NCBI RefSeq assembly: GCF_041642155.1
Contig: NZ_JBEPWZ010000014.1
Coordinates: 1-28,638, forward strand
Length of the DNA stretch: 28,638 nt
Reading direction: 5' to 3'
From: Fodinibius sp041642155
GTDB lineage: Bacteria > Bacteroidota > Rhodothermia > Balneolales > Balneolaceae
Shown: piece by piece, positions 8,098 through 16,544 of the stretch
Numbering within the stretch: position 1 is the stretch's first letter
How the letters are laid out: each line of letters opens with the position of its first letter
Position numbers and translations under genes: made by a program
The notes under the pieces: model-generated
Database searches by the model: none
What the model was told of the DNA's origin: nothing
The model's input: the letters and a program-made list of their open reading frames with translations, nothing else

Positions 8098-8260
8098 TTG
8101 TCGAGACCTTTGCAAAACCATTAAAAGTGTCATTCTGATCCTGCTAACGAATCTCCAAATAACGGTTGTGGCTTCTACAATGAGAATCTTCGAAAACTCC
8201 CGGGATGGCCGCCGGGCTTCGCAAAACTCCTTCCGGAGGACACTAAAAAAATGGGATGAC
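8098..8260. repeat. Possible degenerate repeat/MITE-like remnant
   Basis: This gene-free stretch between the response regulator stop and the hsp20 promoter has several repeat marks. AGTGTC at 8126-8131 is matched by inverted GACACT at 8239-8244. CCCGG and CCGGG at about 8199-8216 form a small hairpin. A direct repeat near CTTCGAAAACTCC occurs at 8188-8200, and again with one inserted base at 8218-8230. The opening GAGACCTTTGCAAAA resembles terminal repeats of some IS5-like elements, from memory. No coding capacity is credible. It may also supply the terminator of the kinase/regulator pair. Confidence 0.35.
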
Positions 8261-8264
8261 GGTA

Positions 8265-8936
8265 CTACTCCAGGTTTGTACCTTCTGTCTCCACCCATTT
8301 CACGGCATGCATCATGAGCTCCGTGGCATTTTCAAGGTTTAGTTTGGTTTTAATCCGGGCCCGGTACGACTCCACTGTTTTTACGGCGAGATGTAATTTT
8401 TCGGCAATTTCCCGGGTGTTATTCCCCTTGCCGGTAAGTTCAAAGACCTCCAGCTCGCGATCGCTTAAAAGATCGAGGGGTGATTTATTGAGATCTTTTT
8501 GACCGCTTGCCATGCCCAGCAGTAATTTTTCATTGATGGTATCACTAACGTAGATTCGGCCATTGAGTATCTTTCTCACCGCTTTAATCAAAACATCCCC
8601 GGCTTCCTGTTTCATAACGTATCCCTTGGCCCCGGCACGCAATACCCGTTCTGCGTATAAATTCTCCTCATGCCGCGATACGACTAGTATCTTGAGATCG
8701 GGATCCTGTGCGGCAAGATGCTTTACCAGTTCCAGGCCACTCATGCCGGGCAGAGAGATATCAATGACGGCCAGATCAGGAGCAAGTTCATCGTATTTTT
8801 CCACGACCTCTTCAGCACGCTCAATCTGTGCTATGACATCAAACCCAAGTTCCGAATCCAGCGTCATGGATAATCCTTTGCGCATCATCGGATGGTCGTC
8901 CACTACTATGATTTTTGTTTTAGAATTTTTACCCAT
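8265..8936 (-). CDS. NarL/LuxR-type response regulator
   Basis: This 223-residue two-component transcription factor has a receiver domain (about 7-125) with the acidic pair Asp13/Asp14 (VVDDHPMMRKG). The phospho-acceptor Asp59 lies in AVIDISLPGMSG and the conserved Lys109 in YVMKQ. The GerE/LuxR helix-turn-helix (about 156-212) has LSDRELEVFELTGKGNNTREIAEKL and VKTVESYRARI. It follows the histidine kinase gene by 15 bases on the same strand, so the two form an operon. Regulators of this family bind dyad sites. The recurring TGTAGGGGA motif of this island is the natural candidate target, by inference. Confidence 0.95.
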   Translation of the reverse strand: MGKNSKTKIIVVDDHPMMRKGLSMTLDSELGFDVIAQIERAEEVVEKYDELAPDLAVIDISLPGMSGLELVKHLAAQDPDLKILVVSRHEENLYAERVLRAGAKGYVMKQEAGDVLIKAVRKILNGRIYVSDTINEKLLLGMASGQKDLNKSPLDLLSDRELEVFELTGKGNNTREIAEKLHLAVKTVESYRARIKTKLNLENATELMMHAVKWVETEGTNLE

Positions 8937-8951
8937 AATTACAACAGATAA

Positions 8952-10388
8952 TTAAATTTTATTTAACGTTTCGATATCGGCAGAAGGGATGCTGCAGATG
9001 ACCCGGGTCCACCCTTCGGGGGTTTCAGTAATATTCAATTTGCCTCCTAAAATGTGGGACCGGTATTTCATCGTATTAATGCCCATGCCTGCATGTTTTT
9101 CCTTTTCTGTGGCCGAAAAACCTTTCCCATTATCTTCGACCACGAGCTGTAATCTCTTTTTATTTTCATTGGCTTCCAGGCGAACGAATACTTTTGTAGC
9201 CTGTCCATGTTTCACCGCATTATTAATGGCTTCCTGTGCAATGCGGTACAGATGCAGTGCAACCGTCAGCTTCTCAATTTCAATATCGTTAGGACATTCA
9301 AATACACACGGTATCTCAGTAAGTTCTTCATTCCGCTCGCAGAGCCGACTCAGGGCGGCCTGCAGTCCTTCATTTTCCAGATCAATATGCGCCAGTCCAT
9401 GCGCCAGTTCACGGGCATGTTCATCCGCTTCTCTTATCATCTTTGAAATCTCCAGCACTTCGTCTGCCGCCGGCAGTCCGTTGGCTTCCAGCTTGCGGGC
9501 CAGATTCCTGCTGATCAGGCTAATGCCCGAAAGCATTTGTCCCAATCCGTCATGTAGTTCATGTCCGATACGGCGCCGCTCACCTTCTGCTATCTTGAGG
9601 ATTTCATTTTCCAGCTTTCGCTGGCTACTGATGTCCTTTATTAATACGGTAAAAATTATTTCATCTCCAAACTGAACCTCGCTTACCGCCAGTTCAATGG
9701 GAAATACGCTCCCGTCCTTTCGTTTGCCTCTTACTTGTCTGCCAATACCAATAATTTTTCGTTCGCCCGTCTCCAGATAATTTTCCAGGTACTGATCATG
9801 CTCCTCCTGGTAGGGCGACGGCATAAGCTTGCTTACATTTTTGCCGACTACTTCCCCGGAACGATAGCCAAACATTTCCTCGGCCGCCTGGTTAAAATTC
9901 TGAATGATTCCTTCCCTGTCAATCGTAATGATCCCTTCTGTAGCCGCCTCCAGAATCGCTTCTGTCCTCGCCTGGCTTTTGGTCAGCTCAAATTCCGCTT
10001 TTTTCTGTAAGCTGATGTCACTGGCAGTGCCCAGGATAACCGGCTCACCCCGGCTATTCTCAATGATCGTCCTCTTTACATCCAGCCAGATACGGGAACC
10101 GTCTTTATGGCGACCCTCTACTTCCAGTGAAAGGTCCTCTCCTTTTTTTAAAAAACTAAGTTCATCGATAAAATTGTCCGATTCCCGTCCCGAATAAAGC
10201 CGCCATACCGGCTTGCCTACAATCTCCCCGGCTTTATACCCAAACACTTTTTCACCTCCCCCGTTCCAGTACAGGATCGTCCCCTCGAGATCCAGCAGCA
10301 TCACCAGCCGGGGTAGATTATCCATCATCGTTCGAAGGTCCCTTTCTCCGACTGAGTTGTTTAAATAATATTCTTTTAAATGGCTCAT
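8952..10388 (-). CDS. PAS-PAS sensor histidine kinase with FixL-like second PAS
   Basis: This soluble kinase (about 478 residues) has no membrane helix. Numbering here is from the longer in-frame start at 10421. PAS1 spans about 33-140. PAS2 spans about 150-265 and closely follows FixL, with His208 in EEHDQYLENYL and Arg228 in IIGIGRQV exactly 20 residues apart, the spacing of the haem ligand His200 and the gas-contacting Arg220 of Bradyrhizobium FixL. The HisKA_3 dimerisation helix carries ERRRIGHELHDGLGQ with phospho-acceptor His290. The HATPase domain has EAINNAVKHG and EDNGKGF. The ATG at 10388 (MSHLKEYY) is preferred for its AT-rich upstream context. Neither start has a clear Shine-Dalgarno sequence. 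Haem binding is inferred, since many non-haem PAS domains share part of this consensus. Confidence 0.9.
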   Translation of the reverse strand: MSHLKEYYLNNSVGERDLRTMMDNLPRLVMLLDLEGTILYWNGGGEKVFGYKAGEIVGKPVWRLYSGRESDNFIDELSFLKKGEDLSLEVEGRHKDGSRIWLDVKRTIIENSRGEPVILGTASDISLQKKAEFELTKSQARTEAILEAATEGIITIDREGIIQNFNQAAEEMFGYRSGEVVGKNVSKLMPSPYQEEHDQYLENYLETGERKIIGIGRQVRGKRKDGSVFPIELAVSEVQFGDEIIFTVLIKDISSQRKLENEILKIAEGERRRIGHELHDGLGQMLSGISLISRNLARKLEANGLPAADEVLEISKMIREADEHARELAHGLAHIDLENEGLQAALSRLCERNEELTEIPCVFECPNDIEIEKLTVALHLYRIAQEAINNAVKHGQATKVFVRLEANENKKRLQLVVEDNGKGFSATEKEKHAGMGINTMKYRSHILGGKLNITETPEGWTRVICSIPSADIETLNKI

Positions 10389-10490
10389 AATAAATTTTTC
10401 ATGTGGATACGCAGAAACCATGCACGTTGAAACTTATTGTCCTTCCACCTTCCACTTATTTAAAAGTTTAAAAATTTTTATCTATAGCAA

Positions 10491-10524
10491 ATTCCCCTAC
10501 ATGCTGTTGTCAGCTCTCCCTACT
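10491..10524. promoter_or_regulatory. Two TGTAGGG-type half-sites in the kinase/DUF892 divergent promoter
   Basis: ATTCCCCTACAT at 10491-10502 (minus strand ATGTAGGGGAAT) is followed 24 bases on by TCTCCCTACT at 10515-10524. They lie in the 259-base gap between the divergent kinase and DUF892 genes, which is otherwise AT-rich. The first is identical over 12 bases to half of the palindrome at 7979-7996. The position suggests autoregulation of the two-component system and control of the DUF892/P-ATPase/MgtC run. Confidence 0.5.
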
Positions 10525-10647
10525 TTCCAGTCAGTCGTTTCCCCCTTTTTTAAATCCACAGAATATTTTAAATATATAACGTATTATGTACAGATGACCA
10601 GATTGACTACAAATATACCAGAAATTATATAATTAAAAATATTCGAT

Positions 10648-11193
10648 ATGAAAGATCAAGAACAGGATATCATAGATCTTTACGATTTAATGCTTGAGCA
10701 ACTGCGTGATCTGTACGACGGGGAGCGCCAGCAGCTTGATTATCTTCGTAAAGCCGAGGAGCAAACGAACTCATTTGAGCTGGATGAAATCATACAAATG
10801 CACCGCAGGGAAACCAAAAATCAGCTGGAACGAATTGAAGAAGTGTTTGACATACTCAACGAGGAACCATCCGGTGAATCATGCGATGGAATAAAAGGGA
10901 TCATTGAGGAAGCATTGAAGCTGAATGACCGCTGCAAAAATCCGGAAGTACGGGACGCTGCTCTGGTTACCGCCATCCAGCATATCAATCATTATGAAAT
11001 TGCCGGGTATGGCACCGCCATTGCCTATGCCAAAGCTCATGAGCAACACGACATTGCCGAACGTTTGCTCGATACACTGAGAGAAGAAAAAAGAGCCGAC
11101 ATGGGATTAAGCGACCTCGCCCAGGATCGAATCAATCCGGACGCAAAATGGACGGCTATTGTTCAAAAATCGGAAAAAGAATCGGCTTCATAA
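10648..11193 (+). CDS. DUF892 / YciF-type ferritin-like protein
   Basis: This 181-residue all-helical protein matches the YciF/YciE (DUF892) family. The N-terminal segment DLYDLMLEQLRDLYDGERQQLDYL and the later HINHYEIAGYGTAIAYAKAHEQHDIAERLL carry the Glu/His metal-ligand pattern of a di-iron ferritin-like four-helix bundle. C-terminal residues DGLDLA-like (MGLSDLAQDRINPDA) close the domain. Members are induced in stress and are thought to bind iron or manganese. The gene starts a plus-strand run (DUF892, P1B-4 ATPase, MgtC-like). The 82-base gap to the ATPase gene has no obvious terminator. Confidence 0.85.
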   Translation: MKDQEQDIIDLYDLMLEQLRDLYDGERQQLDYLRKAEEQTNSFELDEIIQMHRRETKNQLERIEEVFDILNEEPSGESCDGIKGIIEEALKLNDRCKNPEVRDAALVTAIQHINHYEIAGYGTAIAYAKAHEQHDIAERLLDTLREEKRADMGLSDLAQDRINPDAKWTAIVQKSEKESAS

Positions 11194-11275
11194 CTTTAGA
11201 ACTGTTTATTAACTTGCTGTTGCACGACAATACGACATAGACAGAACGAATACTATTTATATCCGATTTTTGTAA

Positions 11276-13174
11276 ATGAAAAATTTCTTGACGGCAAACA
11301 AGTTTAAGGCCTTGTTGACGGTGATCTGTGCCGTTACCTTGCTCATTGGTGCTGTAGGCGAATGGACGGGATGGCTGCAGGAGCAAACCTCTACTGTTTT
11401 TTATATTCTTGCCTATCTCAGCGGCGGATACGCAGGAACGGTTGAAAGTATCCGGGCTCTGGCGAAATTCAAAATCAATGTGGATGTGCTAATGATCCTG
11501 GCGGCCCTTGGAGCTGCCAGTATTGGTGAGTGGATGGAAGGAGCTATCTTGCTTTTTCTATTTTCATTGAGCAATACCCTTCAGGACTATGCCCTGGGTA
11601 AAAGCCGGCGTGAAATAAAATCACTGATGAAACTCCGGCCTGATGAAGCGCTGGTTCGCAATCGTGACGGCTCGGAAGAAAAACGTCCGGTTGAAGATCT
11701 TTCAAAGGGCGATATTGTTATTGTCAGGCCCGGGGAACGCATTCCCATTGATGGCGAAATAACGGACGGATCTACATCGGTGAACCAGGCGGCAATTACC
11801 GGAGAAAGTGTGCCCGTAAAAAAAGGACCACAAGATGAGGTATTTGCCGCCAGCCTTAATGAAAACGGTGTTATTTCTGTACGTGTTACCAAGCTGGCTG
11901 AAGAAACAACACTGGCTAAAATCATTAAAATGGTTGAACAGGCCCAAGGAAGTAAAGCCACCACCCAGCGATTTTTAGATGATTTTGAACCCTGGTATGC
12001 AGGGGGAGTGATCTTAGCAGTTATACTGCTGATCATACTTCCATGGTTCTTTTCAAGCCAGCCTTTCGACGATATATTTTACCAGGCCATGACGGTACTG
12101 GTGGTAGCTTCTCCCTGTGCGTTGGTGATCAGCACGCCGGCCTCTGTACTTTCGGCTATCGCCAATGCAGCAAAAAATGGTATTCTATTCAAAGGCGGTG
12201 CCTATCTGGAACAGGCAGCCTCAATTGATATCATCGCTTTTGACAAAACGGGAACGCTGACGAAAGGCAACCTGGCAGTGACGGATATTATTCCTTACAC
12301 AAATGGTAGTGCCGGTTCTATTTCGGAATCCGAGCTGCTTTCAATGGCAGCTTCCGCTGAAGAACATTCTGAGCATCATCTGGCAGCCGCTATTCTAGAA
12401 AAGGCGGATGAACTAAATATAGAATATGACTCTGCAAGCCAGGTACAGTCTGAGGCCGGGAAAGGCATCAGGGCACGATTGGAAAATAATACCATACAAG
12501 TGGGCAATCAAAAACTCTTTGATACCAGCGGCGAATACTGGAAAAATGGTATACAGGATGAAGCTGATAGACTGAAATTACAAGCTAAAACGGTAATTTA
12601 CGTCGTTATCGATGGTAAGCCAGCCGGCTTGATTGCTGTGGCCGATGAAATTCGAGAACAGGCGCCCGCGGCGATTAAGAAATTAAAAGCCCTCCAAATC
12701 AACCGCCTGCTGATGCTGACCGGGGATACGACTGGTGTCGCTCGTTCTATCGCTGGTAAGATTGATTTAGATGAGTTTCATGCAGAGCTGCTGCCCGACG
12801 AAAAGGTTGAATTTATCAAACAGCTGGTCAAAGAAGGTCCTACGGCCATGGTGGGTGACGGTGTCAACGACGCCCCCGCACTGGCAGCCAGTCACATGGG
12901 CATTGCCATGGGTACGGCAGGTACCGATGTGGCTTTGGATACAGCCGATGTAGTATTGATGGGGGACGACCTTAACAAACTACCCTACCTGATTCAGCTT
13001 GCACGCAAATCCCGGAAAATTGTCTGGCAAAACATCATCTTTAGCCTGGCAGTCATTGCCGTACTGGTAGCCTCGGTATTTCTGTTTGCCTTGCCCCTGC
13101 CTATCGGTGTTGTGGGTCATGAAGGAAGCACCCTGCTGGTAGTTCTAAACGGATTGCGTTTGCTCAGAACATAG
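11276..13174 (+). CDS. P1B-4-type heavy-metal P-type ATPase
   Basis: This 632-residue metal-exporting P-type ATPase lacks an N-terminal metal-binding domain and has about six membrane helices, as in the P1B-4 (CoaT/CtpD/PfeT) subgroup. The transmembrane metal site is SPC (279-281) instead of CPC, and the last helix carries HEGST (615-619), close to the P1B-4 HEGGT. The actuator motif TGES is at 175-178, phospho-acceptor Asp323 is in DKTGTLTKG, and GDGVNDAPAL is at 527-536. The usual nucleotide-site dipeptide HP reads HH here (SEHHLAAAI, 365-373), with the key His kept. Substrate is probably Fe(II), Co(II) or Zn(II). The preceding ferritin-like gene hints at iron. P-type ATPases occur in several low-oxygen regulons. 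Confidence 0.92.
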   Translation: MKNFLTANKFKALLTVICAVTLLIGAVGEWTGWLQEQTSTVFYILAYLSGGYAGTVESIRALAKFKINVDVLMILAALGAASIGEWMEGAILLFLFSLSNTLQDYALGKSRREIKSLMKLRPDEALVRNRDGSEEKRPVEDLSKGDIVIVRPGERIPIDGEITDGSTSVNQAAITGESVPVKKGPQDEVFAASLNENGVISVRVTKLAEETTLAKIIKMVEQAQGSKATTQRFLDDFEPWYAGGVILAVILLIILPWFFSSQPFDDIFYQAMTVLVVASPCALVISTPASVLSAIANAAKNGILFKGGAYLEQAASIDIIAFDKTGTLTKGNLAVTDIIPYTNGSAGSISESELLSMAASAEEHSEHHLAAAILEKADELNIEYDSASQVQSEAGKGIRARLENNTIQVGNQKLFDTSGEYWKNGIQDEADRLKLQAKTVIYVVIDGKPAGLIAVADEIREQAPAAIKKLKALQINRLLMLTGDTTGVARSIAGKIDLDEFHAELLPDEKVEFIKQLVKEGPTAMVGDGVNDAPALAASHMGIAMGTAGTDVALDTADVVLMGDDLNKLPYLIQLARKSRKIVWQNIIFSLAVIAVLVASVFLFALPLPIGVVGHEGSTLLVVLNGLRLLRT

Positions 13175-13417
13175 TTGGAATTGGATAGCAAAGGCAAACA
13201 CCATTTATAGCGAGCATTATGAGATCTTCAACCTGTTAAACGGCCACTATTGTATACTTTAATGTCAAATCTCAATTTAAATTCTGTCTCTACTAATAAT
13301 TCTCTCCTGTCAACTCAACCATTTTAATTTTTTCTGTACGGACATATGGTTTTGACCTTAATATCTATTAGCTTGGTTTTTCTCCTGGACAGGTAAAAAT
13401 AGCTACGCAACAAATCA
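13175..13417 (+). other. Gene-free gap between P1B-4 ATPase and MgtC-like gene
   Basis: This gap of 243 AT-rich bases has no credible ORF on either strand, no TGTAGGG-type site and no convincing terminator hairpin. It may carry an independent promoter for the next gene, but nothing specific can be pointed to. Confidence 0.5.
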
Positions 13418-14683
13418 ATGGATCTACAGCTGGACATCATTTGGAACATCCTGTCGGCTCTGGGAATCGGGTTACTCATAGGTATCGAACGGGGCTGGTC
13501 GGGCCGCGAAGAGGATGAAGGGGATCGTGTAGCGGGTATTCGCACCTTTAGCCTGGTGGGGCTGTTGGGAGGAGTATGGGGTGAATTAAGTCGTTTTGCG
13601 GGCGACTGGATGTTAGCCGTCATTTTCCTCTCTCTCACCGCGCTGGTCATTACTTCTTATATTATAGATACCAGGGAAGATAAGGATCTGGGCATCACTA
13701 CGGAAATAGCCTTGCTGCTCACCTTTTCCCTCGGGGCCTGGGCGGCATTGGGATATCAGTTGCATGCATTGGCCATGACGGTTATCGTCATCACGCTGCT
13801 CAGCCTGAAACCGGTACTCCACAGGTGGCTGAAAGCAATTGAAGTCAAAGAGATTTATGCGGGGATCAAGCTGTTGGTTATCTCGGTTATTCTTTTGCCT
13901 CTGCTGCCGAATGAAGGTTTTGGGCCCTGGCAGAGCCTGAACCCCTACTGGATATGGTGGATGGTGGTGCTTATCTCCGGTCTCTCCTTTATAGGGTACA
14001 TTCTTATCAAATATTTGGGCAGAAGGCATGGTACCTTGTTGACAGCAGTTACCGGCGGACTGGCGTCCTCCACGGCCGTAACGCTTAGCCTTGCCCAGCT
14101 CGCACAACAACAAAAACAGATTCCCAGTTATCTTTTTATGGCGGGAGTGCTCGTCGCTTCATCCATCATGTTTGTTCGAGTTGCCATCGAGGTATTGATT
14201 GTAAATCCCGGCCTATTGTATCCTCTGTGGATACCACTGACTGTCATGCTGGGTTCAACGGGCATTGCTGCCATATGGCTTTGGAAGAAATCACGAAATC
14301 CGACCGGTGAGCAGCCGGACATTACCCTTAAAAACCCGCTTCAGTTTTTCACCGCCCTCCAGTTCGGTTTATTACTGGCTGTTATTTTAGTGCTTGCCAC
14401 CGCCATGGAACACTGGTACGGGGACGAGGGCATCTATCTGCTGGCATTGCTCTCCGGGCTTATGGATGTGGATGCCATCACGCTCTCCCTTTCCCGGATG
14501 GCCCTGCGTGAAATCAGTTCAGATGTTGCGGTTTCCGGTATTGTCATGTCCGTTATCTCCAATACCTTGGTCAAAGCCGGACTCTTTGCATTCTGGACAG
14601 GTTTCAACAAGAGTAAAATCCTGATATGGATTATCCTCCTGATCTCAGCAGCCGGAGTCCTGAGCATACTACCGTTTCTGTAA
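13418..14683 (+). CDS. MgtC/SapB-DUF4010 membrane protein
   Basis: This 421-residue integral membrane protein has about 11-12 hydrophobic segments. The N-terminal part is MgtC/SapB-like: ALGIGLLIGIERGW, GIRTFSLVGLLGG, then ITTEIALLLTFSLGAWAALGY. The C-terminal half matches DUF4010, with GGLASSTAVTLSLAQLA near 212-228 and SGLMDVDAITLSLSRMA near 345-361. The transport role is not established; MgtC homologues affect Mg2+ limitation and intracellular persistence. It follows the P1B-4 ATPase on the same strand and converges on the flavoprotein gene at 14851-16179. The 167-base convergent gap has no clear terminator. Confidence 0.87.
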   Translation: MDLQLDIIWNILSALGIGLLIGIERGWSGREEDEGDRVAGIRTFSLVGLLGGVWGELSRFAGDWMLAVIFLSLTALVITSYIIDTREDKDLGITTEIALLLTFSLGAWAALGYQLHALAMTVIVITLLSLKPVLHRWLKAIEVKEIYAGIKLLVISVILLPLLPNEGFGPWQSLNPYWIWWMVVLISGLSFIGYILIKYLGRRHGTLLTAVTGGLASSTAVTLSLAQLAQQQKQIPSYLFMAGVLVASSIMFVRVAIEVLIVNPGLLYPLWIPLTVMLGSTGIAAIWLWKKSRNPTGEQPDITLKNPLQFFTALQFGLLLAVILVLATAMEHWYGDEGIYLLALLSGLMDVDAITLSLSRMALREISSDVAVSGIVMSVISNTLVKAGLFAFWTGFNKSKILIWIILLISAAGVLSILPFL

Positions 14684-14850
14684 AATAATTGTACTATTTT
14701 TCTGCCTCGTAGACCGGCCTTCGATTAGGTAGAGTATTTATTTCCCCTCCATGATACAGGTCCCAAGCCAGGAGTCAAACAAAACCAAAATTTATCTCCT
14801 CAAGATCTATGTTACATCAATAAACCAAGTATCTTTACGGGATATACGGC

Positions 14851-16179
14851 CTAAAAGAAATCAAAGTCTTCGTAATGAATATCATCCTCCGGCACATTCA
14901 ATTGTGTAAACTCTCTTAACAATTTTTCCCTCATCTGCCGTGGACCACAGATATATATAACTTTCTGTGCCGGATCGGCAATATCACGAGCATCCAAAAA
15001 ACCTTCCCTGTCGGCACACACCAGATGAATCTTAAAACCCGAAAACTGTTTTTCGAATTCCTTGAATTCAGTTAGGTAGACGGCCTCTTCTTCACTATTT
15101 ACGCAGTAGTATAACTCTGCCTTTATAACCAGGTCCCCCTCTCTTAGATTTCTTATCCAGCTCAGGAAGGGAGCAATGCCCACACCGCCGGCTATCCACA
15201 CCTGCCTTCTCGATTCCTCCCCCCTGTAATCGAAACGACCATATGGCCCTTCGAGCAGTGCTATGGCACCGGTTTCTAAATTATTATAAAGATTGCGCGT
15301 GTAATCCCCGAGAGCCTTTACCATTATTCTAACCTCCCGCCCGGGAGCACTGCACACTGTAAACGGGTGCGCCTCTCGGGTAATATCGGATGCGATAAAG
15401 CTAAAAAAATAAAACTGCCCGGGAGTAAACGTTATAGCTTTTTCTGCATGCAGTTCTATTTCCATAACCTGGTCTCCCAACCGTATAACATCGGCAACCT
15501 TAAGCCGGGGTTTAGACAGCACATGTTCCAGCAGGAATGATTTATAGACCCATGCTGCTAATGCAGCAACAGATAAAATGAGGAGGTACATATACAACAA
15601 TGTGCTGGCGGCGGCCAGGTCTTCCAGAAAAAACAAATGAATAGCCCCAAATATAAATACAACCCCCATAAATTTGTGTGTTAACTTCCACTTGTCGTAG
15701 GGAAGCTTAATCACCAGGGTCAGCATCATCAAAATAATCAAGCCCCACAAAGACCAGCTGCCGAAATCTACTGCAAGTCGACGGTGCACCGGAAAGAAAT
15801 ACCAGAATACTTTTGCGATATCCTGCGGTATCCACCTGGTTGCAAGTAGAATTGGATGCAGGAGCAGCAGGACAAAGGCAACATTAGCCATCCGGTGATG
15901 GATATGGTACATTTTATCCAATCCGCCGAAATAGGATTCAAGCCATTTTAACCGTGCGGACAGTATAAAGGTAACGGCAAAAAGAGCAAAGCCGACGAGA
16001 GCAGCCAGCTGGCTTGAATAGATGAAAAAACTCTTCGCGCTGTGCCTGACCGTTGTTTCCGGGTAGGCCGTTAGCCAGAGCGGTATAACCAGCACGGGAA
16101 GCAGCCAGGATACCCAGGGTCCGATTGTTCTCTTCTTGTGTTCATTCTCCGGCAACGGTGATAATGAATTGGGTTCCAT
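14851..16179 (-). CDS. Ferric-reductase-like transmembrane flavoprotein (FAD/NAD oxidoreductase)
   Basis: This 442-residue membrane-bound NAD(P)H oxidoreductase has an N-terminal ferric-reductase-like domain (about 22-215) with six helices. Histidines at 94-95 (HIHHRMAN), 108 (LLHP), 168 and 181 are candidate b-haem ligands. The C-terminal half is a ferredoxin-NADP reductase fold, with FAD-binding HPFTVCSAPG at about 271-280 (the family's RxYS/T region) and NAD motif GGVGIAPFLSWI at 331-342. The motif YICGPRQM lies at 409-416 and an acidic-aromatic end EDFDFF closes the protein. Possible roles are ferric or metal reduction or electron transfer to haem. The divergent usp gene at 16545 shares its 365-base upstream gap. 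Confidence 0.88.
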   Translation of the reverse strand: MEPNSLSPLPENEHKKRTIGPWVSWLLPVLVIPLWLTAYPETTVRHSAKSFFIYSSQLAALVGFALFAVTFILSARLKWLESYFGGLDKMYHIHHRMANVAFVLLLLHPILLATRWIPQDIAKVFWYFFPVHRRLAVDFGSWSLWGLIILMMLTLVIKLPYDKWKLTHKFMGVVFIFGAIHLFFLEDLAAASTLLYMYLLILSVAALAAWVYKSFLLEHVLSKPRLKVADVIRLGDQVMEIELHAEKAITFTPGQFYFFSFIASDITREAHPFTVCSAPGREVRIMVKALGDYTRNLYNNLETGAIALLEGPYGRFDYRGEESRRQVWIAGGVGIAPFLSWIRNLREGDLVIKAELYYCVNSEEEAVYLTEFKEFEKQFSGFKIHLVCADREGFLDARDIADPAQKVIYICGPRQMREKLLREFTQLNVPEDDIHYEDFDFF

Positions 16180-16544
16180 AGCTATACTTCACATTAAGTA
16201 TTACATTGTAACTTATCCCGGCTTTTCGAGCTAAAATTATCAGCATCCCTACGGCACAAGGACCGGCATATCGCTATAATGCCAATGCACTGGATCTGCG
16301 AAAGGAGCCAAGTGACTGCCCGATGAGAAATTGATTGGTTTCCCAGGCAGGGATACGAAACAGTGGCATGGGGAGCAGTTCCGGATAGCCGGCAAACCGC
16401 ATAAGCTGAAAAGAAATAACAAATTTTTCCGCTTACCAGTTAACCCCTACAGTAATTAGATACCATATCATTACATCATTTTTCTTCAATAGTATGTTTT
16501 TTAAGAACAAATAACTATAATAATCTAATAATCCATCATACATC
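16180..16544. promoter_or_regulatory. Divergent promoter region with two TGTAGGG-type sites
   Basis: This gene-free gap of 365 bases lies between the divergent flavoprotein and usp genes. CATCCCTACGG at 16244-16254 (minus CCGTAGGGATG) lies 65 bases upstream of the flavoprotein start. AACCCCTACAG at 16442-16452 (minus CTGTAGGGGTT) lies 93 bases upstream of the usp start. A TATAAT box occurs at 16275-16280. No ORF is supported in the gap. Confidence 0.5.

Noticed and set aside
8033..8317. ORF of 94 codons running into the response regulator gene
   Set aside because: It overlaps the regulator's 3' end on the opposite strand and crosses repeat-like sequence. No family features.
13613..14113. Antisense ORF of 166 codons
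   Set aside because: It is opposite the MgtC/DUF4010 gene, Gln/Arg-rich without recognisable features.
14684..14850. TTTCCCCTCCATGA near 14741 as another TGTAGGGG-type site
   Set aside because: It lacks the TAC/GTA core and lies between two gene 3' ends where no promoter is expected.
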